Source: Ureibacillus xyleni | Lineage (GTDB): Bacteria > Bacillota > Bacilli > Bacillales_A > Planococcaceae | NCBI RefSeq assembly: GCF_900217795.1 | Contig: NZ_OBMQ01000016.1 | Location: forward strand, 44,764 to 108,763 | Reading direction: 5' to 3' | Length of the DNA stretch: 64,000 bases | In this document: in pieces, positions 35,886 to 45,877 of the stretch | How positions within the stretch are numbered: the first letter of the stretch is position 1 | Layout: every line of letters starts with the position of its first letter | The notes under the pieces: generated by a model | What the model saw: the letters and a program-made list of their open reading frames with translations, nothing else | What the model was told of the DNA's origin: nothing | Databases searched by the model: none | Program-made: the position numbers and the translations under genes

Positions 35886-35977
35886 TATCACCTCATAATC
35901 ACTCTAAATTGTGACAATATCAGTCTAATCCGATTTATAATAAAGGGTACGAAACTTCACAAAAGGAGGTCTGCCAC

Positions 35978-38900
35978 ATGACATACCCTTGTCCAAAATG
36001 TTCGAAAGCAATGGAACCAATCCATGAAAAACTATTATGTTACGATTGCAATTTGTTCATGTCGAAACAAGATTATGAAGAATTAAATATCGAATGGTAT
36101 GAAAAGATCTCGAAAAATGATGCTCTCCGTATTCAAGAGCTTGAACTGTTTCCTAGTCTAATTGCTCATGAATACCAGCGCATTTTTGATTTATTAGATA
36201 AAGGCCAAACATATGGTGCGTTCCTTCAATTAAAAGACATGCTTGAAGTGATGATTAAATTCCCAACTTGTCTAGCACTTGCAGAAATTTTTAAAGACAA
36301 TCCAAATAATGACTACAACCAGTTGCTCATTGAAAAACCACTTGCTCTAGGGGACTGGGAAACGATTGCTCAAAAATTATCAAAAGAGCCGAATCTCAAA
36401 CCTGATTTGAAAAATGTTCTTGCCCATATCGTCAAACAATTTAGGGACGAAAAGAATTTAATTGTCTATTGGCGAAACGAGAAAATTGGCCATGGTGCAT
36501 TAGCTTTTGATTCCGATTCCGAATTTATTGAGGACTTCCAAAATAAATTAACGATGATTAAAGACCATTATGAAACCTATCAATCTTATTATTGTAAACT
36601 ACATTTATTTTTCGAACATAATGGTAAACAAATGAGCTTAAAAGGGACCGGCATTTTTGAAGGCTTGCCGGATGAGTACATACCTGTAAAAAGTGACGCA
36701 CTCAATTTATTTCCCTTTATGTTGATTGATGCAAAAGGAATCTATTTGTTTGACGCTTATTATTCTCGTAAACAATATAGTGCGATCTTAAATTACCCAA
36801 ATGGGAAGAAAAATAAATATCAAAATGAGGTCAATCATTGGTTTTCTCGTGTCTACCATCAGATGAACTCCCACGAAGAATCTTTTGATGAAATCGCAAC
36901 CTTGTATGATGAAACCTATTCTGCGCTTGAGGCAAAAATCTTAGATCAAATGCAGGAAGTGGAAGACTTTGTCAAACCAACGTATGCTTTTAAATGGCTG
37001 AATAAGGCGATTACTGAGAAGGATCGGGGAGTTTTTCTCATGCAGTTAGAGCGGGGAATGGGGAAAACCGTATTTGCTCGTAGTTTGGATGAGCATTCCT
37101 TAAATGAATGGAAGAACGATGAATTTTCAGTTAGAGCCTACTATATTAATGATTCATTTCGCCATTCACCAAAGAACTTTATGCTGCACGTGAATAGAAT
37201 ACTCCGACAAAACAAGCAAGAAGAGTTTGTGATTGAAGGAATCCACTATATGAGTGACGAGGTGGAAAATCCAAAACAAGCTTTTGCTAGTATGTTAAAC
37301 ACTTTGAAAAAGGAACATGAACGTTATTTTCATAAACAAAAATTATTATTCGTCATTGATGGGTTAGATGAATTAATCATTTCAGCAGAAAGTTCAATTT
37401 TTGACTTTATCCCTGAACCAGAAAGTTTAGATGAAGGGGTTTACGTTTTATTAACATCAAGATCAGATAAAGAACTGTCACCACTAAACTTAGCATACCT
37501 ACAACAATTGACGCTTACGAAAAATGAATCTTGGGAAAAGACAAGTTCGGATTATAGGGAAATCCTCCAAAGATATATAAAGAAACATATCTTTAAAAAG
37601 CCGGACCAAAAGCTCTCCGCCATTGAATTGGACAAACTAAATGAAAACATCCAACTTTCGGAAGGGCGCTTTTTATACATTAAAGCATTAAAGGAATTGT
37701 TGTCAGATAACCTCGATAATTTGAATGAAATGGCACTGGATGAGAAGTTATTTGATCTGTATCTGTCAAAATTACAATATTTATATGGCGATAAATATTT
37801 CCAAAATATTAGCCGTTTGTTATATGTACTTGCCATTTGCCGTGAACCCGTCACATTGCAGGAATTAACGATTTTAATAGGGGAAGACAAGCCTACTTTC
37901 AAGTTACTAGCCTACTTAATGGATTTGCGAGGATTTATCAAAGTAGAGAGAAGCTACCGTGGCAATCTATTTTCTATCTCTCATACAGAATGGCGCAATG
38001 AAATTAAGTCTCGCAATCAAAAAGAAATTGCATTGCTCATCAAAGATTGGTTGATGATTCTTGAAACTACAACCGTTGAACAAATTGATTTCCACCATGA
38101 TGCCGATGATGCGTTTATGTATTTGTGTTGTCATATTGGTGAAGATGCGAAATTGTATAGTACAGAGGAAGATGTAAAGCGTAGCCAAGGGGAGAACGTG
38201 CTGCAATTAATGATAGAATTGCTGCGCATCTCTAATACATTCAACCCTCTTGAACATGTATTGAACCGAATGATTGCATTATGTGAAGTATTGATACCGC
38301 AAATCGAATCTCCTGAAATTCAATACTATTACATTACAAAATTAATCGAAACGAACCAATTAGACGAGGCCTTTCTGAAATGCCAAAGCATCCTTGAAGG
38401 ACAGGTACAATTAGAGGACAATGAAGCTTACCACTTTTACCAGGCCCGCAGCTATCTCTATTCATTGAAAGGGGAAAGTGAGAAAGCTTTTGCCGATAAT
38501 GAGATAACGATTCAAAAAGTAAAAGGTGTTATCGAATCTTTAAAGGATATGGAAGCCATTGAACCACTACAAAGTATGTTAACAATGCTTTATTCAAATA
38601 GTATTGAATATTATTTTGAAAATAAAAATTATGCAAAAGCAAAAGAGCTGCTTGATGAACGCCTATCGTTTTATCAAAATAATAATAATGCAAATGTAAA
38701 TGACTATATTTATTTACTAGAAAAACAAATGCGCCATGCCTTTTTTACAAACTCCGAACATGTGAATGAAGCACTCGAAACATTGAAAGAGGCCATTTTG
38801 CAAATAGACGAAAATCATTATAATTATGAAAATATATTATTGAGTATCCATCATATGGAAGCAGAGTTGAGTAGGAAAAAAGATCCCCATTCTGAACTTG

Positions 38901-39889
38901 AAGCCTATGATCAAGCATTACAATACATCCATTTCCAACAAAGTATAGGAATGTCTCAAACCAGTTTAACAATCCATAAAGCAAGAACGTTATTTGCAAA
39001 ATGTCTTCATCTATCAAGACAAAAGAAAACGACTACGGACATTTTTGATTTAATCAATGAGGCTATCGAAAGTACAGAACCATTGAAAAACCAATTTGTA
39101 TTCGCACTGAATTTAATGGAGCTTTATGCGATGAAATTAGGTAGTTTCACGAGTCAAGGAAGATATGAAGACGCAAATGAAGCATTCCAAAACCTAATGG
39201 AAACAAAACTTCATCTTCAACACCAATTAAGTAATGTAAGTGACAACTCATATAATGATTACTTAGGTAGATGCCGTAATATTTGGAGAAATTTATATAA
39301 AAATGCTACCTCTTTTAGTGAAAGGGGCAATCAAAAAGAAGCAATCCAATATTATCGAATGTTTTTAGAGTTTATCGATGATTTACATGGAGAAGTGGGC
39401 AAAAAAGATGCTGAGAAAGGCTGCAATGCATATATTAATTTATTCACCTTGTTGAATCTAATTGGAGAAACTGAAGAAAGCTATCACGTCATTGAACGAG
39501 CGCTTTTATTCTGTGATTATGTGGAAGAAAATGAAGAAACGATGGAGAAACTAGCTGATATTTACTTAGCAAGTGGACTTAAGGCTTGTGATGAGGAAAA
39601 TGTTGATATGGCATTAGAACGGTTACAAAAAGCGTTGAAATGTTATATGAACACATCAAAAACACAAAAGCCAATCGCTGCTTACTACATTTCTTGTTTT
39701 AATATCCATTTATATTTAGGAATGTGTTATATAGAGTTAGACGATGAAACTTCCGCAATGGATCATTGCATCGCAGCTACGTATTTATTTGATCAATTAG
39801 TTTCAAGAAAGCATGAAATTTTACAAGAACACTTTGCGATATATGAAGAAAATAATCGATTGCTATTAGAATTTCTTTCTGAAGAGTAA
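35978..39889 (+). CDS. Zinc ribbon-HEPN-like-NACHT/STAND ATPase, copy 1 (1303 aa)
   Basis: Domains in order: N-terminal zinc ribbon (CPKC at 5-8, CYDC at 21-24); an alpha-helical HEPN-like region with RNEKIGH (Arg166 to His172), which fits the RX4-6H RNase motif; a beta region (NLFPFMLIDAKGIYLFDAY, about 243-261); a NACHT-type STAND ATPase with a variant Walker A ERGMGKT (358-364), Walker B LLFVIDGLDEL (456-466) and sensor TSR (493-495); a winged-helix-like segment (CREPVTLQELTILIGEDKPTFKL, positions about 625-650); and about 550 residues of TPR-like helices. STAND ATPases use the C-terminal repeats as sensors and the N-terminus as effector. ATG follows AAAGGAGGT. A paralogue lies at 60538. 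The antiphage role is inference. Confidence 0.8.
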   Translation: MTYPCPKCSKAMEPIHEKLLCYDCNLFMSKQDYEELNIEWYEKISKNDALRIQELELFPSLIAHEYQRIFDLLDKGQTYGAFLQLKDMLEVMIKFPTCLALAEIFKDNPNNDYNQLLIEKPLALGDWETIAQKLSKEPNLKPDLKNVLAHIVKQFRDEKNLIVYWRNEKIGHGALAFDSDSEFIEDFQNKLTMIKDHYETYQSYYCKLHLFFEHNGKQMSLKGTGIFEGLPDEYIPVKSDALNLFPFMLIDAKGIYLFDAYYSRKQYSAILNYPNGKKNKYQNEVNHWFSRVYHQMNSHEESFDEIATLYDETYSALEAKILDQMQEVEDFVKPTYAFKWLNKAITEKDRGVFLMQLERGMGKTVFARSLDEHSLNEWKNDEFSVRAYYINDSFRHSPKNFMLHVNRILRQNKQEEFVIEGIHYMSDEVENPKQAFASMLNTLKKEHERYFHKQKLLFVIDGLDELIISAESSIFDFIPEPESLDEGVYVLLTSRSDKELSPLNLAYLQQLTLTKNESWEKTSSDYREILQRYIKKHIFKKPDQKLSAIELDKLNENIQLSEGRFLYIKALKELLSDNLDNLNEMALDEKLFDLYLSKLQYLYGDKYFQNISRLLYVLAICREPVTLQELTILIGEDKPTFKLLAYLMDLRGFIKVERSYRGNLFSISHTEWRNEIKSRNQKEIALLIKDWLMILETTTVEQIDFHHDADDAFMYLCCHIGEDAKLYSTEEDVKRSQGENVLQLMIELLRISNTFNPLEHVLNRMIALCEVLIPQIESPEIQYYYITKLIETNQLDEAFLKCQSILEGQVQLEDNEAYHFYQARSYLYSLKGESEKAFADNEITIQKVKGVIESLKDMEAIEPLQSMLTMLYSNSIEYYFENKNYAKAKELLDERLSFYQNNNNANVNDYIYLLEKQMRHAFFTNSEHVNEALETLKEAILQIDENHYNYENILLSIHHMEAELSRKKDPHSELEAYDQALQYIHFQQSIGMSQTSLTIHKARTLFAKCLHLSRQKKTTTDIFDLINEAIESTEPLKNQFVFALNLMELYAMKLGSFTSQGRYEDANEAFQNLMETKLHLQHQLSNVSDNSYNDYLGRCRNIWRNLYKNATSFSERGNQKEAIQYYRMFLEFIDDLHGEVGKKDAEKGCNAYINLFTLLNLIGETEESYHVIERALLFCDYVEENEETMEKLADIYLASGLKACDEENVDMALERLQKALKCYMNTSKTQKPIAAYYISCFNIHLYLGMCYIELDDETSAMDHCIAATYLFDQLVSRKHEILQEHFAIYEENNRLLLEFLSEE

Positions 39890-39916
39890 GAGAATATACA
39901 AGCTCGCAAGCTAAAA

Positions 39917-39962
39917 AAGAGAGCACCCTTTCCAATAAAGTTCGGAAAGAGTGCTCTCTTCT
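39917..39962. terminator. Bidirectional terminator
   Basis: AAGAGAGCAC/GTGCTCTCTT with an inner CTTTCC/GGAAAG stem, between the NACHT gene and the convergent helicase gene. Confidence 0.9.
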
Positions 39963-42900
39963 ATTTCGCCGATTTTTCTAGTACTTCATTCGGTATTCTT
40001 CCTAAGAAGTAGTCTTCAATATACTCCCAAAACTCCTCTGTTTCCACTTGTCGTTCAAATAAGAAGGTTAACATGGCTACAGAAATTTGATGGCGATTAT
40101 AAACGTTGGATAAAATCGTGTTGTGATATTTTTCGGCATTGAGAATTGCTTTTTCAATCTGTAATTTTGAGTTCACACGGATGAAAATTTCCGGATTGTC
40201 TCCACCTCTTACCTCATAAAGAAGAAGATCCAGCGACTCAAGTAAACCTAAAGCAATGAAAGTTTTTTCGACTTCTAGTTTACTAGATTTTGTTAAGAAT
40301 AGTTCATACTTTCCTTCAAGGTTGGTTTCTGAAATTTTAATCAGTTTATCTATATGATTGGTCATGAAGTTAATAAAATCATTTGCGCCTATGAATAGTT
40401 TATATTTTGCAACATCACCTTTTTCACGAACCGTAATGATATTAACGCGTTGGGTTCTTGTTTTCTTCAAGGCATCTTGATAACTGAATAGACTTTGTAA
40501 AATTTGGTTTGCAAGCGATTCTGCTTCGTACTTCGATTTGCTAACTACTTTTTGCAATTCCACAGCAAATTGTTCTTGTGTAAAAAACGTTTCCATACGA
40601 ACAAATTTACTTAAAATACTTTGAAGTTGTTCCACAAACTTATGAACATCATTTAAAAACGTAAATTCCTTTTTGTTTAATAAATCAAGATTTAGAATGA
40701 AAACCGATTCAATAAACTCAATGTATCTTAGCTTTAAACTGTCATCTTTTTGGTGGAACTGATATTTGAATTGTGGGAACGAAATGTCTTTAAATTTATC
40801 TTCCCACAGTAGTTTTAAATCAAGTTTATAAATACCACCAAAATAATTTTCATCTACGGACTTTACTTTTTTTACATATTTACTGTATGTTTTAGCAAAA
40901 TCATTTTCAATATCTCTTTTTACTTTCACAAATTCACTTGAAAAAATACTTCTTGGTCTTGCAATGATTGGGGAATACCCAAGCTTATTAATAAAATCTT
41001 TTTCTATTATCAGGAGGGCTGTTTTTAACTTGTTATCAAGATCATCATTTTCAAAATCAGATTTGTTGCTGCGCTCAAAAATATAGCGGAAATCTTCTGA
41101 GCTAATTAATAGATTACGCGCATACTTTTTGTTTTTTCCCTTTGAATAAATCGACAAAATTTTATCCATCACTTGGATGAGTTGTGTCTTTTTAATTGTA
41201 CTAATCCCATGTAGACGTTTTACATGGTTAAAGTCCTTACTTAAAAAGTCAAAATACGCTTTCCCTTGAAGGTCTTCCGCCCGTGCAGCACGTCCGATTT
41301 CTTGAATATAATCGCAGACGTTTCCAGTTGGGGCAAAGTGAATAACATGATCGATGTCTGGTATATCGATTCCCATACCAAATGCTTTTGTTGCAAGCAT
41401 TACTAAGGAATCGCCGTTTTTAAATAGTAAGAAACTTTGGTTTTTTTCTTCCTTTTTCATTGAACCATAATATTTAGAGGTAGAAGAAAGCAAAGTCTCG
41501 GTTGCATGTAATTCTAAATATTCATAAAATTCATTAATAAATTTCACAAAAGGGAAGTAAACAAGTACTTTTTTGCCTTTTTTATTGAAACGTTTTAAAC
41601 GTTCATGTAGCAATTCATACTTTGTTGCAAGATATTCTCGGTCACGACTAATATGGTCAGAGTCGATTTTTTTCAGAGAAACGCTTAAGTCATCTCTTTT
41701 CACATACCCAAAATAATTAATCGGGTTAACCATATGTAAGCTATCGCGAGTTTCTTTGTACATATCTTCCACACCACCATAAATCGCAGTGGCAGTGAAC
41801 GTTGCAATAGGGAACTTCATTTCTTTTCTTAGCTTTTGTATATAGTTTCCTAAATACCAATAGTCGGAACGGAATGCTTTCCCCCAAGTTGTAACGATGT
41901 GGGCTTCGTCGATTATGAATAAGCCAACTTTTCGCTCACCAATTAGCATTTTTATATCAGAACGGCTCAATAGTGTTTCTGGTGAAATATATAAAATTGA
42001 AATTTCGCCACTTTGAACACGATTGACGATATTCATTTTTTCTACAGGGGAAATCTCTGAGTTAATCGTTGCAGAGAAATTCACCTTTTTATCCTGTAAG
42101 CTATAAACTTGGTCTTTCATTAAACCAATAAGTGGCGAAATCACAATTGTAAGCAAATCATGTTGTTCTGCAAGATATACTGCAGGTACTTGGAACATGA
42201 TGGATTTACCGGCACCTGTAGAGGAAGTAACAAAAATATCACGATACTTCTGCCCAGATGTGGCTAACTCTGCTTGTGTTACAAGATCATTAATAATTTG
42301 GGATTGTGGAATATTTGTAATTTCTTTCGGATTTTCAAAATTATCAACATTTTTATACATCTTTAATGGTCTAAAGCTGTTATAGCCCCAGTAACGTTGT
42401 AAAATGTCGATGTATTCGCCTTCTTTTTCAATTTGAGTAATTTCAATACTTTGTTGAATTTGTTGTATTTTTAAAGAAGGGATGATGGTTTGCAAAACAG
42501 CCATTCGCTCAATATAACGGTGAGAAAACTGGCCCAAGTCACCTTTCCACGTAATGTTTATTTCATTCTTTGTTTTATCCTCTAGAAGTTCCTCGGTTTG
42601 ATGTATAAACTCCTCTTCATCCTCAGAAATTTCAATAAAAGTTTCATAGCTTGTTGTAATCGGGAATTTCGTTGTTAATGTATCATAGCTATAAAACTCA
42701 AGCTCATCGTCCTCTTTTTGTACATATGAAACATAAAAGTTATGTTGGTCAACCTTCATAATATTTCCATAGAATTTCGTAATCAATTCAACTTCTTCTG
42801 GAATATTGTAGTGATCTTCAATATTTTCAAAGTATTGATCGTAAATTGATGGTAGGTTATCAATGTGATAGCTTAATGGGAAGTAATTACAGAATAAGTT

Positions 42901-43200
42901 ATTGTAATATATTTTAATGTTGTAGAAATTTTCAATGGAGGCTTTCGAAACAGTTAGTAATTCCTCATACGTACACCAGAAGACAGTTTCTGGGAGAGAT
43001 AGCTTCGTAATCGCTGCAAGTATCAAATTTTGTTTGTTTTTTTCAAGGTCAACTAAGTTTGATCCGATTTCATTATCAAATAATTTGGGAACATCAATTG
43101 TACGTAGTGATTTTGTAGAAAATCCTTTTAGTACAAGTAATGTTTTAATAGTAAAGTTTTCTTGTTTAAGAATTCTATTTAGATGTTCATTTTCGTACAT
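39961..43200 (-). CDS. Large RecQ-like superfamily 2 helicase (1079 aa)
   Basis: N-terminal 270 residues are unique and acidic. The helicase core carries motif I TSSTGAGKS (325-333), TIVISPLIGLMKDQV, DEAH (431-434, IDEAHIVTTWGKAFRSDY), TATA at 469-472, and motif VI QEIGRAAR (633-640), which is the RecQ-type order. It lacks the RecQ cysteine zinc site and HRDC domain, and has about 420 extra C-terminal residues instead. The housekeeping RecQ is at 2854, so this is an additional, specialised helicase. It is divergent from a sigma factor gene with 86 nt between starts. The defence role is inferred from context. Confidence 0.85.
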   Translation of the reverse strand: MYENEHLNRILKQENFTIKTLLVLKGFSTKSLRTIDVPKLFDNEIGSNLVDLEKNKQNLILAAITKLSLPETVFWCTYEELLTVSKASIENFYNIKIYYNNLFCNYFPLSYHIDNLPSIYDQYFENIEDHYNIPEEVELITKFYGNIMKVDQHNFYVSYVQKEDDELEFYSYDTLTTKFPITTSYETFIEISEDEEEFIHQTEELLEDKTKNEINITWKGDLGQFSHRYIERMAVLQTIIPSLKIQQIQQSIEITQIEKEGEYIDILQRYWGYNSFRPLKMYKNVDNFENPKEITNIPQSQIINDLVTQAELATSGQKYRDIFVTSSTGAGKSIMFQVPAVYLAEQHDLLTIVISPLIGLMKDQVYSLQDKKVNFSATINSEISPVEKMNIVNRVQSGEISILYISPETLLSRSDIKMLIGERKVGLFIIDEAHIVTTWGKAFRSDYWYLGNYIQKLRKEMKFPIATFTATAIYGGVEDMYKETRDSLHMVNPINYFGYVKRDDLSVSLKKIDSDHISRDREYLATKYELLHERLKRFNKKGKKVLVYFPFVKFINEFYEYLELHATETLLSSTSKYYGSMKKEEKNQSFLLFKNGDSLVMLATKAFGMGIDIPDIDHVIHFAPTGNVCDYIQEIGRAARAEDLQGKAYFDFLSKDFNHVKRLHGISTIKKTQLIQVMDKILSIYSKGKNKKYARNLLISSEDFRYIFERSNKSDFENDDLDNKLKTALLIIEKDFINKLGYSPIIARPRSIFSSEFVKVKRDIENDFAKTYSKYVKKVKSVDENYFGGIYKLDLKLLWEDKFKDISFPQFKYQFHQKDDSLKLRYIEFIESVFILNLDLLNKKEFTFLNDVHKFVEQLQSILSKFVRMETFFTQEQFAVELQKVVSKSKYEAESLANQILQSLFSYQDALKKTRTQRVNIITVREKGDVAKYKLFIGANDFINFMTNHIDKLIKISETNLEGKYELFLTKSSKLEVEKTFIALGLLESLDLLLYEVRGGDNPEIFIRVNSKLQIEKAILNAEKYHNTILSNVYNRHQISVAMLTFLFERQVETEEFWEYIEDYFLGRIPNEVLEKSAK

Positions 43201-43286
43201 TCTGACAGTTCCTTCCGAGTGGTTTTCAATTAATATATTTAAGTTTAGAATAGATATACATATATTTCAAATGGGAAGTGAAACCA

Positions 43287-44444
43287 ATGAGCCAAAGTAG
43301 AGATTTAGCGTTGTTAAATAACTACTTATCCAATTTTAATAAATACAAACCTGTTTACTTGGGCTTTGTGAAAAAGGAAATAAAAAAATTATTCCATAAA
43401 GATGTTCCGATAAATATATTAGAAGCTTATTTTAAAGAAAAGGGTTTTCATGATATTCAAATAAACGAACCACTAAAAAGTAGTTTGCAAGAAGAAATTG
43501 TAAAGAATGCACCCGTTAAACTTAAAAGCACACCAATCGATGATGATGACGATTTCGATCCGAATGCATTTATTAAGCAAAACCAGGAAAGAATCCAACA
43601 AACAGCTCTAAAATCAAGTAACTATAAAGAGAATAGTTGGATTATCGAAAAGTATCAAAGTGGATCAGAAATCGAAGTACTAAACGACTTACTGAAGAAC
43701 AATCGAGGGTTAGTCGAAAAAATAGCAAGTAAATATATGAAGCATACAAGTAACGGATTAGATTACGATGATTTGGTGGCGGAAGGGTTTATTGGATTAA
43801 TGGAAGCCATTAAACGTTTTGACACGTCGATGGGATTCCAATTTTCGACCTATGCCACTTACTGGATACGTCAAAAAATTACGAGAGCAATCATGGATAA
43901 AGGATATACTATTAGAGTACCAGTACATATGCATGAAACAATAAACAAAGTACTGAAGTTTGAAAGAGAATCCATCTTAACGAACAATGGCATTGATGTC
44001 GATTGGGTCGTTGAACAAGCGGAGATAACAGTGGAAAAATACCAGGATTTGAAAAAAGTAGATTTTATGTTTTTACATCTAGCTTCCTTAGATACAGTAG
44101 TTTCAGAAGATGATAGTGACACGTCCTTGCTCGAGTTCCAAGAATATAAACCTTATACTGGGCTAAGTCCGGATATAGAATTGTTTTTAGACCCCCAGGA
44201 ACTAGCACTAAAAGAGGAATTAAAATGGATCCTTGAAGATTGTTTAGAAGAATTAAAGGAAAGAGAACGTGAAGTGCTAAAATATCGATTCGGCTGGTAT
44301 AACAATGAAGTGAAAACCTTAGAGGAAGTTGGAAAAATATACAATGTAACACGGGAAAGAATCCGTCAAATCGAGGCAAAAGCCATTAGAAAGATTCGTA
44401 ATAGTGCAACAAAAAGAAATCTATCAGAATTTATGGTTAATTAA
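43287..44444 (+). CDS. Sigma-70 family RNA polymerase sigma factor in the defence island
   Basis: 385 aa from ATG 43287 (GGGAAG upstream; GTG 43278 is an alternative). The first 120 residues are not sigma-like. Then region 2 (LVEKIASKYMKHT, DYDDLVAEGFIGLMEAIKRF, FQFSTYATYWIRQKITRAI), a region 3-like part (RVPVHMHETINKVLKFE), and region 4 (LKEREREVLKYRFG, TLEEVGKIYNVTRERIRQIE). These are group 1/2 features, closer to SigA-like than to ECF factors. No anti-sigma gene adjoins. A private sigma factor next to helicase and nuclease genes suggests that it controls the cassette; that is inference. Confidence 0.88.
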   Translation: MSQSRDLALLNNYLSNFNKYKPVYLGFVKKEIKKLFHKDVPINILEAYFKEKGFHDIQINEPLKSSLQEEIVKNAPVKLKSTPIDDDDDFDPNAFIKQNQERIQQTALKSSNYKENSWIIEKYQSGSEIEVLNDLLKNNRGLVEKIASKYMKHTSNGLDYDDLVAEGFIGLMEAIKRFDTSMGFQFSTYATYWIRQKITRAIMDKGYTIRVPVHMHETINKVLKFERESILTNNGIDVDWVVEQAEITVEKYQDLKKVDFMFLHLASLDTVVSEDDSDTSLLEFQEYKPYTGLSPDIELFLDPQELALKEELKWILEDCLEELKEREREVLKYRFGWYNNEVKTLEEVGKIYNVTRERIRQIEAKAIRKIRNSATKRNLSEFMVN

Positions 44445-44578
44445 GGAATTAAATGCATGCTCACCTAATATGTGAATATGCATTTTTTGTTGTGCTAAAT
44501 ATACATATATTACCTATTTTGTATTACAATTATAATAGAAAATTCAATTTTGAACACTTTTTAGGGGAGGGGATAGCT

Positions 44579-44905
44579 GTGCCAAAATATGAAAAGCTAG
44601 TGCGTGATGAAATAATCAACATCATTGAGGAGAATGGCAAACGATGCAACTTCCGGATTTTAGAAGAAAATGAGTATTTGCATGAAATAAAGCAAAAACT
44701 GCATGAGGAAGTGGCTGAGTACGAACAAACGTCAAATACCACAGACGCACTGGAGGAACTAGCAGATATTTTGGAACTCATCCATGCAGCCCTCACCGTA
44801 CATAACAAAACTTTTGACGAGCTCGAAACGGTCAGATCAACTAAAGCTGAACAACGCGGTGGATTTAAGAAACGCCTATTCTTAATCGATGTGGAAGATG
44901 TGTAA
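44579..44905 (+). CDS. NTP pyrophosphohydrolase-like protein (PRA-PH/MazG-type)
   Basis: 108 aa. GTG 44579 follows GGGGAGGGG; a longer frame from 44453 has no ribosome site. The start YEKLVRDEIINIIEENGKR and the acidic helices LHEEVAEYEQ and ALEELADILELIHAAL, with their ExxE and ExxD metal ligands, match the all-alpha NTP-PPase superfamily (phosphoribosyl-ATP pyrophosphohydrolase-like). It should hydrolyse a nucleotide or modified nucleotide triphosphate. Its stop codon abuts the ATG of the HNH gene, so the pair is translationally linked. Confidence 0.87.
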   Translation: MPKYEKLVRDEIINIIEENGKRCNFRILEENEYLHEIKQKLHEEVAEYEQTSNTTDALEELADILELIHAALTVHNKTFDELETVRSTKAEQRGGFKKRLFLIDVEDV

Positions 44906-45877
44906 ATGGAGAAGAAACAATATTGGAAACTAACAAATGGTGAAATGAAGGACATCTATCTTACAGATGCAGATATTTGGAAATCCATACACTACTTTTT
45001 TTATCATTCTAAAAATTCAACAACGTATAAATTTGGGTTCTTTAAGGCATTGCTTGAAAATCTCTCAGAAACGAATGAAGAGTTAGAAATTAGTTTTGAG
45101 GATCTTTTTAAATCTTTTACAAAAATTTATTGGAATCTTGTCGTCCACCATCAACTATGGCAAGCCAATACGTCAACAAAAAAATCAAAAGTACAATCCG
45201 TCATTGAAGATTTTCAAACGAGATATAGCATTCCAGACGAGTGGAATTTCGATAAAATTGCAGGTATTCAACAATCAGAATTAATCAAACAAGTAAAAAC
45301 AAATGGAAAACGGAATGTAATCGGGGCAACTTATGGGGACTTTAATGAAGAAATCTATTCTTTTGATTTGAAAAATGAGTCTATTAAATTACATTCAGCT
45401 TACTACGAATTCCTTCAAAAATATAAACGGGTCCTAACTGATGTAAACAACTATCAACTTTCCTTGTTTTTAGAAAAATTTAACGAAGCTGAAAAACTAA
45501 ATAAACTTTTATCCAAAGTGGAGTTCGTCACACAACGTCAATCATTAAAAGAATTCGAACTATTACTGAAACATGCAGGATTTGACACATGCTTCTACTG
45601 CAAAAAATCCGTAACAAAAAGAAGCCAAGTAGACCACTTCATCCCATGGAGCTACATTCAAAACGATCATCTGTGGAATTTTGTCCTTGCATGCCCTTCC
45701 TGCAATGCCAAGAAAAGCAACAAACTCGCTTCCGAAAGCCATATGAATCAACTAATCAAACGAAACGAAATCCTTGTCCATGAAACTCCGTATAAAGGCT
45801 ACTTCACCCACTATTCGGAGGAGAAGCTGAGAAGTTATTATCATTATTCACAGGAGAATGGGTTTAGGAAGGTGTGA
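44906..45877 (+). CDS. HNH endonuclease domain protein (323 aa)
   Basis: The N-terminal 220 residues are helical and unrecognised. The C-terminal HNH domain has zinc pairs CFYC (229-232) and CPSC (263-266) around QVDHFIPWSYI (catalytic His244) and the LWNFVLACPSCNAKKSNKLA helix, giving a complete HNH/McrA-like nuclease site. The ATG directly follows the stop of the NTP-PPase gene with no spacing. Likely a DNA-cutting effector; the target is unknown. Confidence 0.87.
   Translation: MEKKQYWKLTNGEMKDIYLTDADIWKSIHYFFYHSKNSTTYKFGFFKALLENLSETNEELEISFEDLFKSFTKIYWNLVVHHQLWQANTSTKKSKVQSVIEDFQTRYSIPDEWNFDKIAGIQQSELIKQVKTNGKRNVIGATYGDFNEEIYSFDLKNESIKLHSAYYEFLQKYKRVLTDVNNYQLSLFLEKFNEAEKLNKLLSKVEFVTQRQSLKEFELLLKHAGFDTCFYCKKSVTKRSQVDHFIPWSYIQNDHLWNFVLACPSCNAKKSNKLASESHMNQLIKRNEILVHETPYKGYFTHYSEEKLRSYYHYSQENGFRKV

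Noticed and set aside
39961..43200. A second housekeeping RecQ
   Set aside because: It lacks the RecQ zinc-binding cysteines and HRDC domain and has long unique N- and C-terminal extensions; a canonical RecQ is already present at 2854.
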